A program made the translations under genes and the position numbers. From positions 78,071 to 142,070 of the forward strand of contig DATLXN010000040.1 of assembly GCA_035575715.1 (NCBI GenBank): 64,000 nt of DNA. The letters run 5' to 3'. Positions 42,606 to 55,798 of the stretch are shown here, in pieces (the stretch's first letter is position 1; every line of letters begins with the position of its first letter). This DNA is from JACCSI01 sp035575715 (GTDB lineage Bacteria > Acidobacteriota > Vicinamibacteria > Vicinamibacterales > UBA2999). Below the pieces are notes generated by a model that made no database searches, was not told the origin of the DNA, and was given only the letters and a program-made list of their open reading frames with translations.

Positions 42606-43384
42606 TTAGCGGACGCGCGTCGCCGTCCAGCCCTGACCTTCAATGCGATCGCCGGCGACACGGCCCGCGTACTCGGTTTCACCCACGGTAAACGTGATCT
42701 GATCGCCGCGCAGCTTGGCGCCGGTCAGCGGCACCTCTGTCCCGCCTATCGTCAGGAGCCCCGACACGACCTGATATTGCTGATCCAGCATCAGCTCGCC
42801 CTGCGGCAGCTTCCAGCGTCCAGCAACCTGTGCCGGAACGTAGTAGAGCAGTGAGGTGCACCAGCTGGTGCAGCTGCCCTCGATCTTTTCGCTGACATCC
42901 GGGTCCCAGTCGGGAATCGCGAACGTGTTCATCACCAGTCGCGTGCCCGGCTTGAGGCTAAAAAACCTGTCGCGGAGCTTTTCGAGGTTGGTCGGTAACA
43001 GAAACAGCGCCATCACCGTCGCGCCAGAAATATCGGCTTCGTACATGTCCCCCTGCACGAAGGTCGCGCGCGAGGCGACACCTGCCTGTTCCGCCAGTTT
43101 GCGCGAGAGCGCCACCATTTCGGGGTTGTATTCGAATCCGACAGCGCGGGCGCCGCGCCTGGCGGCGGCGATGACATTGCGGCCATCGCCGGACCCGAGG
43201 TCCATCACCACGTCCTGCGCTGTGACCGCCGCCATGTCGAGCATCTTCTCGACAAGTTCTGGCGTCGTCGGCACCCAGACCACGTCTTTACCGGGCTGAC
43301 CGATTTCTGGTTCGAAGGGAACTTGTGCCCAGGCCGCGCTGCACAGCAGCGTCAGGACGACAGTGAGCGGAGCGAGTCGTTTCA

Positions 43385-43385
<1 letters not shown>
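42606..43385 (-). CDS. Exported class I SAM-methyltransferase-fold protein, last gene of the metH operon
   Basis: A 259-residue protein with a signal peptide (MKRLAPLTVVLTLLCSAAWAQ). It has a Rossmann methyltransferase domain: VWVPTTPELVEKML, motif I VMDLGSGDGRNVIAAARRGA (about 57-76), acidic EYNPEMVALS (about 82), TFVQGDMYEADIS (about 105). A C-terminal beta-rich extension has a Cys pair (GSCTSWCTSL). SAM is not expected in the periplasm, so either the leader is not cleaved or the fold has another use. Its ATG overlaps the metH TGA (TGATG), a sign of coupling. Confidence 0.78.
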
Positions 43386-47094
<3,709 letters not shown>

Positions 47095-47098
<4 letters not shown>

Positions 47099-48054
47099 TG
47101 GGGAAGCTTCTTGCCTTGCGGCTTTACGCCGCTGGCGATAAGGACAGTAAACGGATCGCCGGAGCGTCGCGAACCGACGCCGATCCGGACCTCGGTCAGC
47201 CCGGCCTGGGTCAACAGGCCGGCGAGCGCGTCGTCGGGAAATCCGAGCCAGCGGTCACCGAGCTTGTCGCGCACCCAGGCTTCGTGGTGCGCGCGTAAAT
47301 CGAGAACGACCACCTTGCCCGCCGGTCGCACCACCCGCGCCGCTTCGACCAGTGCCTGTGATGGGTCGTCGGCGTGATGGAGCGCCTGGCACAGCAACGC
47401 AACATCCATCGCCCCGTCGTCGAGTGGCAGCTGATCGAGTTCGCCGCGCTTGAACGTGATGTTGGCGGCGCGCCGCCGGCCGGCCAAGGCCTTGGCCCGC
47501 GCCAGGACGGCCGGCGAGCGATCGATCGCCGTGACGCGCCGAGCCCACCGCGCCACTTCGACGGTCAAATAGCCTTCGCCGCACCCGATGTCGACGACTT
47601 CCACCGCAGGCAACAAGTGGCCCATCGCACGTGCCCACGCCGCCCAACTGCGCCCGGGCACCAATTGACGACCGTCACGAGTGTCTGGACCCGCATGCTG
47701 ATCGAAATTCTCGCGCCGCATGCGGAGCACTTCCTGCAGTCTCGCCTCATCGCCGTTGACCGCCGCCGAGTCACGCGCGGCGGCGAACTGCGCTTCCAGC
47801 ACCGACCACAGCTGACCTTGGCTGCCGTCCTGCAGCGACGGCGACAGCCGGTAATAGGTGAATGCGCCATCCCGTTCTTCGCTCACCAGACCGGCTTCCT
47901 TCAGCAGTCCCAAGTGACGCGACACGCCCGATTGGGCCAGACCAAGCACGCCGGTCAGTTCCGTCACGTTGAATCGATCGCGCGCCAGAACCCGCAGCAG
48001 TCGCAGCCGCGCCTCGTCGCCGAGGAGGCGAAAGAGCGCTGACGCCTGTTTCAT
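47095..48054 (-). CDS. SahR-like ArsR-family regulator with C-terminal methyltransferase-type sensor domain
   Basis: A 319-residue protein. The N-terminal winged helix (about 1-85) reads LFRLLGDEARLRLLRVLAR, VTELTGVLGLAQSGVSRHLGLLKEAGLV. The C-terminal methyltransferase fold (about 130-310) has VVDIGCGEGYLTVEVARWA and MDVALLCQALHHADD. In the known SahR regulators an ArsR HTH joined to a methyltransferase-like domain senses S-adenosylhomocysteine and represses methionine-cycle genes. Being first in an operon with metH, the same role is likely here. The ATG at 48054 follows a -10 box by 7 nt; the longer reading is rejected. Confidence 0.85.
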
Positions 48055-48102
48055 ATCTATGAATATAGATGAGTGGATACCATCAGGCAAGGAGTATCCT
48101 TG
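48055..48102 (-). promoter_or_regulatory. Promoter and likely operators of the sahR-like/metH operon
   Basis: On the minus strand, TTGCCT (48090-48085), a 17-nt spacer, TATATT (48067-48062), then 7 nt to the ATG: a good sigma-70 promoter for a leaderless mRNA. ATCTAT-gaat-ATAGAT (48055-48070) is a palindrome covering the -10 box up to the start codon. A second palindrome CAAGGA-gta-TCCTTG (48088-48102) covers the -35 edge. Both are good candidates for autorepression. Confidence 0.6.
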
Positions 48103-48202
48103 GAGGTTCCTGGGCTGCTCTGATGAGCCACCTCAACCTTCACTGACTCCACTGACATTAGGGCTCTGGCCGGACTCTCGAGCCGCCAGAGGCGAACCAT
48201 CT

Positions 48203-51082
48203 ATGGGACTCCTCGAAAAACTCCGCCCGCAACCGAAATGGAAACACGCCGATCCGGCGGTTCGCCTCGAAGGCCTGCAGGAGATCGACGACAGTGATCA
48301 GCCGTCGCTGATTGCCGTAGCCACCGACGACGCCGACGCCCGCGTCCGTCGGGCCGCCGCCACCCGCATCACCGACGCCGCCGCGTTGGCCGCCATCGTC
48401 CGCAACGAAAGCGATGCCGGCGCCCGTGATCACGCCGCGGCGCGCCTGACCTCGCTCGCCGAACAGGGCGATGAGCAGGCCGCCTTGTCGGCGGTTGCCG
48501 CTCTCCACTCGCTCGGACGACAGCGCGAGCTCGCCGCCATTGCGCGCGCATCGACCATGGAATCCGTTCGTCGCGCGTCGGTGGCCCAGGTCAATGACCC
48601 GAAGGCACTCGGCGGCATCGCCCGCCACGCGATCGACGCCGGGACGCGTTTACTCGCGATCGAGCGTCTCACTGACGCAGACGAACTCGAGGCGATCGCC
48701 ACCCGCGGGGAGCATGCCGATGCGGCGGTGCACGCACTTGATCGCCTGGACCAGCCATCTGACGATGTGCTGAATGGGTTGGTGCAGCGGGCCCGCAACA
48801 AGGCGGTTCAGAAACGCGCCCGCGCCCTGCTTCGCGCGCGAGAAGAGGCGGCCCGGCCGGTCGCTACCGCCCCCACCGTCGTCTATCACGACGCCGACCA
48901 GCAGCGCGCCAGCGAATTAGCCGATCAGATGGCAGCGATCGGCGCGACTGCGGAGATGACTTCGGTACGCGAGACCTATGCGTCGCTGCGCGTTTCGTGG
49001 GTTGAGCTGTTGGCCGACGCGGAAATCCGTCCCGAGCACGTCGCCCGGGTCGAACAGCTGTCGGATCACACGCGCGACCGTCTGGCCCAGCACGAGGCCG
49101 CGCGCGCCGAGGCGGAGCGCCGGTCGCAGGCATTAGCGCGCGAACAGGCCGACCGCGCCGCGCTCTGCGCCGACATCGAAGGCCTGAACGGCGACGATGT
49201 CGTCGACCGCGTCAGTACGACGCGGGCGACCTGGGAAGGTATGCCGACGATGCCCGCGGAGTGGGCCGACCAACTGCAACAGCGGTTTGACGCTGCTTGC
49301 CGCGCCGCCGAAAAGCGTTTCGAACGGCGGATCGCCGCACAGGAACTCGCGGCGAGCGCGCCGACGGTGCTCGAGCAGATCGAAGGACTCGCTGCGTCGG
49401 AAGACTACGGGGTGTCCCGTCCGCAATGGATTGCGCTGCGCAAGCAGTGGCAGGTCATCGGCCGGGATGCCGAGGTCGATCCGGCGTTAATCTCACGTTA
49501 CGACCAGGTCGCCCAATCGCTCGAAGCGCGCGAAAGCGAATTCCGCGAAGGCCGGAACAAATCGCAGCAGGAAAACCTGCAGCGCCTGCGCGCGTCGGTG
49601 CAGGAACTCGAAACGCGAGCGGCCGCTGAGAATCTGTCGCTCAAGGACGCGGAACGCATTCTGAAAGACACCAAGCTGGCGGTCGGGACGATGGGGCCGC
49701 TGCCAACCAAGCAGGATCGCGAAGACATCACCGTTCGACTGCAGGAAGTGCGCACGGCGGTCACGCCGCGGATCAAAGAACTGCGCGACGCGGAGGAGTG
49801 GAAGCGCTGGGCCAACGTCCAGGTGCAAGAGGAACTGTGCACCAAGATGGAGGCGCTGATTGCCACCGCCGAGTCCGATCCGGACAAGTCCGCAAACGAA
49901 ATGCGGACTTTGCAGGAACGATGGAAAGCCGTCGCGGCTGCGCCACGCTCCCAGGCCGAGACGCTCTGGACGCGCTTCAAGGCGGCGCAAGACCAGGTCT
50001 ATGACAAGTGCAAGGACTACTTTGCGCAGCAGGCGGCCGAGCGCCAGGACAACCTCAAAAAGAAAGAAGAGATGTGCGTCCGCGCCGAAGCGCTGGCTGA
50101 TTCGACGGACTGGGTCAAAACCGCCGACACCATCAAAGCGCTGCAGACCGAGTGGAAGACGGTTGGCGCGGTCACCCGCGGGCACGAGAAGGCCGTGTGG
50201 GAACGTTTTCGCGGCGCCTGCGATCGATTCTTTACGCGACGCCAGGACGACCTGAAGGAGCGCAAGCACGAATGGTCCGAGAACCTGGCCAAGAAGGAAG
50301 CGCTGATCACCGAAGCCGAGCAACTGGCCCAATCGACCGAATGGGAGAAATCTGCCGGACGGATCAAGCAACTCCAGGTCGAGTGGAAAAAAATCGGGCC
50401 GGTGCGCAAGAACAAGTCAGAGGTGGTCTGGCAACGCTTCCGCGGCGCCTGTGACACGTTCTTCGAACGCTACAAGACGCGCGATCAGGTGGCTGCGGCC
50501 GGCAAGGTCGCTGACCGTGAAACGGCGGTCGCCGAACTCGAAGGTTTGCTGCCGCCGGCAGACGCGGCGGATGCGCCGATGCCCGACGATCTGTACTCGA
50601 AGGTGCAGGCGGCCCGCGCCCGCTATCTGCAGGGCCCGGAACTGCCGCGTCAGGCCCTGGCGCCGCTCGCGGATCGCGTCAACGCCGCGATGCTCGCACT
50701 TGTGCATCGCTGGCCCGACGCCTTCCGGGGCACCGAAATGGATCCGGATCTGACCAAGCGCAAGATGGAGAAGTTGGTCAGCAAGATCGAGGCGCTGCTG
50801 CCGCCAGACAGCCAGGAGCCCGCAGACAACCTCTCGCCCGCGGAAATGCTCGCGCGGCAATGGCGCGAAGCCCTCGCCGCCAACACGATGGGTGCGGCGG
50901 CGGCGCGTCAAGCCGAAGAAGCGCGTCACCGGGCGACCGAACAGGAAGTCCGCAGCGCGCAGTCCGCATGGCAGCGTCTCGGGCCGCTCGATCCCAACGC
51001 GCGCAAGCCGCTACAGGAACGGTTCGACCGCGCCTGCCGCCGGTTCTTTGAACACAAGCGACGCTCAATGGCGCGCGCGTAG
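48203..51082 (+). CDS. DUF349 repeat protein
   Basis: A 959-residue, highly charged helical protein. The N-terminal third (about 1-240) is a run of HEAT-like short repeats (LAAIVRNESDAGARDHAAARL, ELAAIARASTMESVRRASVAQV in outline). The rest is coiled-coil with at least three DUF349 units: LQERWKAVAAAPRSQAETLW, LQTEWKTVGAVTRGHEKAVW and LQVEWKKIGPVRKNKSEVVW, each followed by an RF..A.D.F block, and a final partial unit near the C-terminus. DUF349 is found in many bacterial proteins of unknown role. The ATG at 48203 gives MGLLEKLRPQPKWKHAD; the longer reading runs through the divergent promoter and is rejected. Confidence 0.85.
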   Translation: MGLLEKLRPQPKWKHADPAVRLEGLQEIDDSDQPSLIAVATDDADARVRRAAATRITDAAALAAIVRNESDAGARDHAAARLTSLAEQGDEQAALSAVAALHSLGRQRELAAIARASTMESVRRASVAQVNDPKALGGIARHAIDAGTRLLAIERLTDADELEAIATRGEHADAAVHALDRLDQPSDDVLNGLVQRARNKAVQKRARALLRAREEAARPVATAPTVVYHDADQQRASELADQMAAIGATAEMTSVRETYASLRVSWVELLADAEIRPEHVARVEQLSDHTRDRLAQHEAARAEAERRSQALAREQADRAALCADIEGLNGDDVVDRVSTTRATWEGMPTMPAEWADQLQQRFDAACRAAEKRFERRIAAQELAASAPTVLEQIEGLAASEDYGVSRPQWIALRKQWQVIGRDAEVDPALISRYDQVAQSLEARESEFREGRNKSQQENLQRLRASVQELETRAAAENLSLKDAERILKDTKLAVGTMGPLPTKQDREDITVRLQEVRTAVTPRIKELRDAEEWKRWANVQVQEELCTKMEALIATAESDPDKSANEMRTLQERWKAVAAAPRSQAETLWTRFKAAQDQVYDKCKDYFAQQAAERQDNLKKKEEMCVRAEALADSTDWVKTADTIKALQTEWKTVGAVTRGHEKAVWERFRGACDRFFTRRQDDLKERKHEWSENLAKKEALITEAEQLAQSTEWEKSAGRIKQLQVEWKKIGPVRKNKSEVVWQRFRGACDTFFERYKTRDQVAAAGKVADRETAVAELEGLLPPADAADAPMPDDLYSKVQAARARYLQGPELPRQALAPLADRVNAAMLALVHRWPDAFRGTEMDPDLTKRKMEKLVSKIEALLPPDSQEPADNLSPAEMLARQWREALAANTMGAAAARQAEEARHRATEQEVRSAQSAWQRLGPLDPNARKPLQERFDRACRRFFEHKRRSMARA

Positions 51083-51097
51083 ATCGCCGAGAGCGCC

Positions 51098-53047
51098 TTA
51101 GTCGGCGTTCGGGTCTTCGAGGTAGGTGTAGCCCTGCAGCGCTTCCTCGTAAAACTTGAGCAGCGTGCCGGCCTGCTGGTCAGCCATGCGGTTGCCGTGC
51201 ACCGCCTGTTCGACATCCTGCCGTAACTTACCCATCAACACTTCGGCGTCGAACTGGACGTAGCGCAGCACTTCGGTGACCGTGTCGCCCTTGACGATGT
51301 GCTCGACGCGGGCGCCTTCGCCTTCGTCGCCATTGTTGGTCAGCGAGACGTGGACCGCGTGCGTGTCGCCGAGCAGGTTGTGCAGGTCGCCGAGAATTTC
51401 CTGATAGGCACCAACCAGGAACACTCCGAGGTAATACGGTTCGCCATTGAAGCGATGGAGCGGGATCGTCTTCTTGACGTCGCGGCGATCGATGAACTGC
51501 TCGAGTTTGCCGTCCGAGTCGCAGGTAATGTCGCCAATCACCGCATGATTGACCGGCCGTTCGCCGAGCCGATGAATCGGCATCACCGGAAACAGTTGTT
51601 TGATCGCCCAACTGTCGGGAATCGACTGGAACAGCGAGAAGTTGCAGAAATAGGTGTCGGACAAGGCGTCCTTCAACCCGTGCAGCTCCTCCGGCACTTC
51701 GTCCATCGCCAGCGTCAGCTTGTGGATCTTGTCGCTGATCGCCCAGAACAGATTCTCGGCGTGGGCGCGCTGCTCGAGTGACAGGTAGCCGCCGCTGAAC
51801 AGGTTCATCGCCATGTCCAGCGCCTGCTGGGCGTCGTGATAGGCCTCGAGCGCGTTGCGCTTGCCGACCGAGTGATAGGTCTCGATCAGGTCGACCAGCG
51901 GCTGCTCGAATTCGTCTTTGACAGCGGTTGGAACCTTCTCTTCGCCGAATCCGGTCGTGCCAAGCACATTGAAGATCAACATGCTGTGGTAGGCCGACAC
52001 GGCGCGTCCGCTTTCAGAAATAATCGTCGGATGGTCGATGCCGCCTTCGTCACACACCGTTTGGATGTGAGAGACGACGTCGTTGGCGTATTCCTGAAGC
52101 GTGTAGTTCATCGACGACTCGAAGTTGGTCTGTGAGCCGTCGTAGTCGACGCCGAGCCCGCCGCCGACATCCAGGTACTGCAGACCGGCGCCCTGCTTGG
52201 CGAGCTCGCAGTAGACCCGCGCCGCTTCGTTGAGCGCGTTCTTGATAATCCGGATCTGGGTGATCTGGCTGCCGAGATGAAAGTGGAGGAGCTTGAAGCA
52301 GTCTTCCATCCCCCGCGCCTTGAGTTCCTCGAAGCCGCGCAGGATTTCCGTCACCGTCAAACCAAACTTGGAGCGGAAGCCGCCCGAGGATTGCCAGCGG
52401 CCCGATCCGCGCGCCGCCAACTTGACCCGCATGCCGATGTTGGGGCGGACGCCGACCTTTTCCGCGTAGTGCAGAATCAGTTCGAGTTCGGTGTACTTCT
52501 CGACCACCGGAATGATCAACCGGCCCATCTTCTGGGCCAGCATCGCCATCTCGATGAACTCGGCATCCTTGAAGCCGTTGCAGATGATTGGCGTGTCGTT
52601 GTCGGCGAGCGCGATCACGGCGAGCAGTTCGGGTTTGCTGCCGGCCTCGAGACCGAAGCCGTACTGGCGACCGAAGTTAAGAACTTCTTCGACGACCTGA
52701 CGCTGCTGATTGACCTTGATCGGATAGACGCAGCTGTAGCGGCCCTGATACTGGTGCTGCGTGATGGCGTTTTGAAAGGCGCTATGGATGTCGCCGAGGC
52801 GATGTTTGAGGATGTCGCTGAAGCGCAGCAGGATCGGGACGTTGAGCCCGCGCAGCTGCAAGCGATCGATCAACCGCTTCAATTCGACACTGCGAGCCGG
52901 CTCCTTGGTCGGATGCACCAGCAGGTCGCCCTGTTCACTGATCGAGAAGTAACCCTGGCCCCAGCGCGCCACGTCGTACAACTCGGTAGCCTCGGTGACC
53001 GACCATTTCGCCGTCACCGAGTCGGATCGCATGCTGACAGTGCTCAT
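51098..53047 (-). CDS. speA: Biosynthetic arginine decarboxylase SpeA
   Basis: A 649-residue PLP enzyme that decarboxylates arginine to agmatine, the entry to polyamine synthesis. WSVTEATELYDVARWGQGYFSI (outline, about 12-33) is the family N-terminus. The PLP lysine block is YPIKVNQQRQVVEEVL (about 112-127), LEAGSKPELLAVIAL follows, then GMRVKLAARGSGRWQSSGG, LDVGGGLGVDYDGS (about 330) and VSESGRA-type IISESGRAVSAYHSML (about 385). It is complete. The ATG at 53047 carries GGAG 6 nt upstream and a TATTCT box 9 nt upstream; longer readings extend into the heptamer tract. Confidence 0.95.
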   Translation of the reverse strand: MSTVSMRSDSVTAKWSVTEATELYDVARWGQGYFSISEQGDLLVHPTKEPARSVELKRLIDRLQLRGLNVPILLRFSDILKHRLGDIHSAFQNAITQHQYQGRYSCVYPIKVNQQRQVVEEVLNFGRQYGFGLEAGSKPELLAVIALADNDTPIICNGFKDAEFIEMAMLAQKMGRLIIPVVEKYTELELILHYAEKVGVRPNIGMRVKLAARGSGRWQSSGGFRSKFGLTVTEILRGFEELKARGMEDCFKLLHFHLGSQITQIRIIKNALNEAARVYCELAKQGAGLQYLDVGGGLGVDYDGSQTNFESSMNYTLQEYANDVVSHIQTVCDEGGIDHPTIISESGRAVSAYHSMLIFNVLGTTGFGEEKVPTAVKDEFEQPLVDLIETYHSVGKRNALEAYHDAQQALDMAMNLFSGGYLSLEQRAHAENLFWAISDKIHKLTLAMDEVPEELHGLKDALSDTYFCNFSLFQSIPDSWAIKQLFPVMPIHRLGERPVNHAVIGDITCDSDGKLEQFIDRRDVKKTIPLHRFNGEPYYLGVFLVGAYQEILGDLHNLLGDTHAVHVSLTNNGDEGEGARVEHIVKGDTVTEVLRYVQFDAEVLMGKLRQDVEQAVHGNRMADQQAGTLLKFYEEALQGYTYLEDPNAD

Positions 53048-53085
53048 CGGCACTCCAGAATAAACGAACGGGGCGGGGCAAGATA

Positions 53086-53147
53086 GTGCTAAGTGCACGT
53101 CGCACGTCGCACGTCGCACGTCGCACTTAGCACTCAGCACTCAGCAC
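53086..53147. repeat. Heptamer tract (GCACGTC/GCACTCA) with a flanking 11-bp inverted repeat
   Basis: Four GCACGTC units (53095-53122), GCACTTA, two GCACTCA and GCAC. GTGCTAAGTGC (53086-53096) and GCACTTAGCAC (53123-53133) are perfect 11-bp complements, so the repeats can form a hairpin whose loop is the GCACGTC tract. It lies in the divergent speA/thioesterase spacer. Confidence 0.85.
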
Positions 53148-53157
53148 GACAGCAGAG

Positions 53158-53163
53158 TAACCT
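53158..53163 (+). promoter_or_regulatory. -10 box (TAACCT) of the thioesterase-thrB-thrC operon
   Basis: TAACCT ends 5 nt before ATG 53169, fitting the leaderless pattern. No clear -35, since the repeat tract occupies that position. Confidence 0.4.
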
Positions 53164-53168
53164 TCCCT

Positions 53169-53546
53169 ATGCCTGAACGCGTGCCTGCCATCAAGGTGCT
53201 GCTGTTGCCCAAAGACACCAACGCCCTCGGCACCATTTTCGGCGGCGTCATCCTCTCCCATATCGACTTGGCCTCGGCGGTCGAAGCGCGCAAGACCGCG
53301 CCGCTGCGCTACGTCACCAAAGCGATGCGCGAAGTGGAATTCCACGCGCCGGTATTCCTTGGTGACATCGTCAGCTTCTATACCGAGACGATGCGCGTCG
53401 GAAAAACCTCGATTACGGTCAAAGTGCTGGTCGAGGTCGAACGGTGGAGTGGGGGTGCCGGCGATCGGATCAAAGTGACCGAAGCCGAAGTCGTGCTCGT
53501 CGCAGTAGGCCCCGACGGTCATCCCACGCCCATCCGCCCGTCATGA
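53169..53546 (+). CDS. Acyl-CoA thioesterase, hotdog fold (YciA-like)
   Basis: A 125-residue hotdog-fold thioesterase. LLPKDTNALGTIFGGVILSHID (outline, about 11-32) is the catalytic region with the Asn and the GTIFGG helix start. ASAVEARK, FHAPVFLGDIVSFYTETMRVGKTSITVKV (outline) and the late ERWSGGAGDRIKVTEAEVVLVAV strands complete the domain. YciA-type enzymes hydrolyse a broad range of acyl-CoAs. It leads the threonine operon by an ATGA overlap with thrB; a metabolic link to threonine is not obvious. Confidence 0.85.
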   Translation: MPERVPAIKVLLLPKDTNALGTIFGGVILSHIDLASAVEARKTAPLRYVTKAMREVEFHAPVFLGDIVSFYTETMRVGKTSITVKVLVEVERWSGGAGDRIKVTEAEVVLVAVGPDGHPTPIRPS

Positions 53547-54472
53547 TCGCGGCGTTTGCTCCCGCCACTGTTTCCAATGTCGCCTGCGGCTTCGACGTGC
53601 TGGGCTTTCCACTGGACGCCCCCGGCGACCTGGTGATCGCCGAAGCGCGTGCCGAGGTCGGTGTCGAGATCGTCGCGATTGCCGGTGACGCCGGCCGCTT
53701 GTCACGCGATCCGCAGCGCAACACTGCGGGTGCGGCGGTGCTGACCTTTCTCGACCGGATCGGCGCGGCCCGCGGCATCCGGCTGACGCTCCACAAAGGA
53801 TTGCCGCTCGCCAGTGGCGTCGGCAGCAGCGCCGCGAGCGCAGTTGCCGCGTTGGTGGCGACCAACGAGCTGCTCGGCCGCCCGGCGCCGCTCGACCTCC
53901 TGCTGCAATGCGCGATGGCCGGCGAAGGAGCCGGCTGTGGCGCCGAGCATCCGGATAACGTCGCACCGGCGCTCTATGGCGGTTTTGTGCTGGCCCGCGC
54001 GGCCCATCCGCCCGACATCATCCGTCTGCCGTGCCCGCCGGGGTTGGCGTGTGCGGTGCTCCATCCCCATCTCGAGATTGAAACTGCGGCCGCACGCGCC
54101 CTGCTTGGGGGGTCGGTCGCGCTGGCAGATGCCGTCCGCCAGTGGGGAAACCTAGGCGCACTGGTCGCCGGCCTGTATACCAGCGATCTCGCGCTGATCA
54201 GCCGGTCGCTGGAGGACCACATCGCGGAACCGAAACGCGCACACCTGGTGCCCGGATTCCACGCGGTCAAGCAAGCGGCTCGGGTTGCAGGCGCGTTGGG
54301 GTGCAGCCTGTCCGGCGCCGGGCCGTCGATGTTTGCCCTGTGCCACTCCCTCGAGGTGGCCACCGGTGTCGGTGAGGCGATGCAACGGGCCTTCGCCACC
54401 GTCGCACCGGCGGTTGACGCCGATCTATGGGTCTCGCCGATTGGTCGCGGCGCGCGGCTGGTCACCGCCTGA
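53543..54472 (+). CDS. thrB: Homoserine kinase
   Basis: A 309-residue GHMP kinase that phosphorylates homoserine with ATP, the step before threonine synthase. FAPATVSNVACGFDVLGF (residues 4-21) is the N-terminal block, LHKGLPLASGVGSSAASAVAAL (outline, about 84-105) the GHMP ATP loop, and GCSLSGAGPSMFALC (about 252-266) motif 3. The ATG at 53543 overlaps the thioesterase stop; the stop overlaps thrC (TGATG). Confidence 0.94.
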   Translation: MIAAFAPATVSNVACGFDVLGFPLDAPGDLVIAEARAEVGVEIVAIAGDAGRLSRDPQRNTAGAAVLTFLDRIGAARGIRLTLHKGLPLASGVGSSAASAVAALVATNELLGRPAPLDLLLQCAMAGEGAGCGAEHPDNVAPALYGGFVLARAAHPPDIIRLPCPPGLACAVLHPHLEIETAAARALLGGSVALADAVRQWGNLGALVAGLYTSDLALISRSLEDHIAEPKRAHLVPGFHAVKQAARVAGALGCSLSGAGPSMFALCHSLEVATGVGEAMQRAFATVAPAVDADLWVSPIGRGARLVTA

Positions 54473-55749
54473 TGCGTTTTGTCAGCACACGCGGGCGGTC
54501 GTCACCGGCAAGTTTCTCCCAAGCCCTCTTTGCCGGACTGGCGCCCGATGGAGGCCTCTACGTCCCCGAACTTCTCGACCCGCTGCCGATCGAAGCCCTG
54601 CGCGGCGCCACGCTGGTCGATATCGGGACCGAGATCGCCGCGCAATTTATCGGCGGTGCATTGCCGCGCCGCACCTTGGCGCGCTTACTGAGCGACGCGC
54701 TCGATTTCGCGGTGCCGTTGCGCGCGCTCGACGATCGCACAGCCGTGCTCGAGTTGTTCCATGGGCCGACCTTCGCGTTTAAAGACATTGGCGCGCGAGT
54801 CATGGCCCGGTTGATGGCGCATTTCAACGCCGGCCATACCGCGTTAACGGTATTGGTCGCGACCTCGGGTGACACCGGTAGCGCCGTCGCCCAGGCATTT
54901 TTCGGCGTCCCTGGCACACGGGTCGTCGTGTTGTTTCCCCAAGGCAAGGTCACCCCGGTGCAGGAGGCCCAGTTCACCACCCTGGGCGGCAACGTCACGG
55001 CGGTTGAGGTCAGCGGGACCTTTGATGATTGTCAGCGCCTGGCGAAGGACGCATTTGCCGATGAATTGCTACGGCACCGTGCGGCGCTCACCTCGGCCAA
55101 TTCAATCAACATCGGCCGGCTGCTGCCGCAGATTTTCTATTACGTGTATGCGTCGCTCGAGTCTCGCGACCGCGCACCGGTCATCTCGGTGCCAAGTGGC
55201 AACTTCGGCAACCTGACGGCCGGTCTGCTGGCATCGAAGATGGGGGCGCCGATTGCGCAGTTTGTCGCCGCGACGACGGTCAATGACACGCTGCCGCGCT
55301 ATCTCGAAACGGGCGATTACAAACCAGCGCCGTCTCGCGCCACCCTGGCCAATGCGATGGACGTCGGCGACCCGAGTAACGTCGAACGGATGCGTTGGCT
55401 ATTCGCCAACGACGTCGCGGCATTGCGGGCACGGGTCACGCCGTCGGTTCATACCGACACCGACGTCAGGCGAACCATCCGCGAAGTCTTCGACCGCTAC
55501 GACTATGTCTGCGATCCCCACACCGCGATTGCCTACGCCGGTCTCGCCGCGGCGCGCGTCACGGCGGAGGTGCCGCGAGTCTTCCTGGCGACGGCGCACC
55601 CGGCTAAGTTTCGTGAGACGGTCGAGCCGGTGCTTGGGGTCGACGTGCCGCTCCCTGCCGCACTCGCCACGGCGCTCGCGCGGCCGCGCCTGGTTGAGCG
55701 TGTGGCGCCTACGCTGAAGGCGCTGCGCCAGCTATTGGTGAATGGGTGA
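54472..55749 (+). CDS. thrC: Threonine synthase
   Basis: A 425-residue PLP enzyme converting O-phosphohomoserine to threonine. MRFVSTRGRSSPASFSQALF is the typical N-terminus, LFHGPTFAFKDIGARVM (about 98-114) holds the PLP lysine, and VATSGDTGSAVAQAFFGVPG (about 132-151) binds the phosphate. SANSINIGRLLPQIFYYVYA and VPSGNFGNLTAGLLASKMG (about 237-255) follow. It has the length and layout of the bacterial thrC clade 2. It is last in the operon and followed by a nested stem-loop. Confidence 0.95.
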   Translation: MRFVSTRGRSSPASFSQALFAGLAPDGGLYVPELLDPLPIEALRGATLVDIGTEIAAQFIGGALPRRTLARLLSDALDFAVPLRALDDRTAVLELFHGPTFAFKDIGARVMARLMAHFNAGHTALTVLVATSGDTGSAVAQAFFGVPGTRVVVLFPQGKVTPVQEAQFTTLGGNVTAVEVSGTFDDCQRLAKDAFADELLRHRAALTSANSINIGRLLPQIFYYVYASLESRDRAPVISVPSGNFGNLTAGLLASKMGAPIAQFVAATTVNDTLPRYLETGDYKPAPSRATLANAMDVGDPSNVERMRWLFANDVAALRARVTPSVHTDTDVRRTIREVFDRYDYVCDPHTAIAYAGLAAARVTAEVPRVFLATAHPAKFRETVEPVLGVDVPLPAALATALARPRLVERVAPTLKALRQLLVNG

Positions 55750-55785
55750 TTGCGATGGGCCGCTCAGCGTGAGCTGGCCAATCAC
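55746..55785. terminator. Nested stem-loop between convergent thrC and ENPP genes
   Basis: GTGATTG (55746-55752) pairs with CAATCAC (55779-55785), enclosing GCTCA-gcg-TGAGC (55762-55774). Placed between two convergent genes, it could end both transcripts. Confidence 0.5.
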
Positions 55786-55798
55786 TCAATCGCCGATA

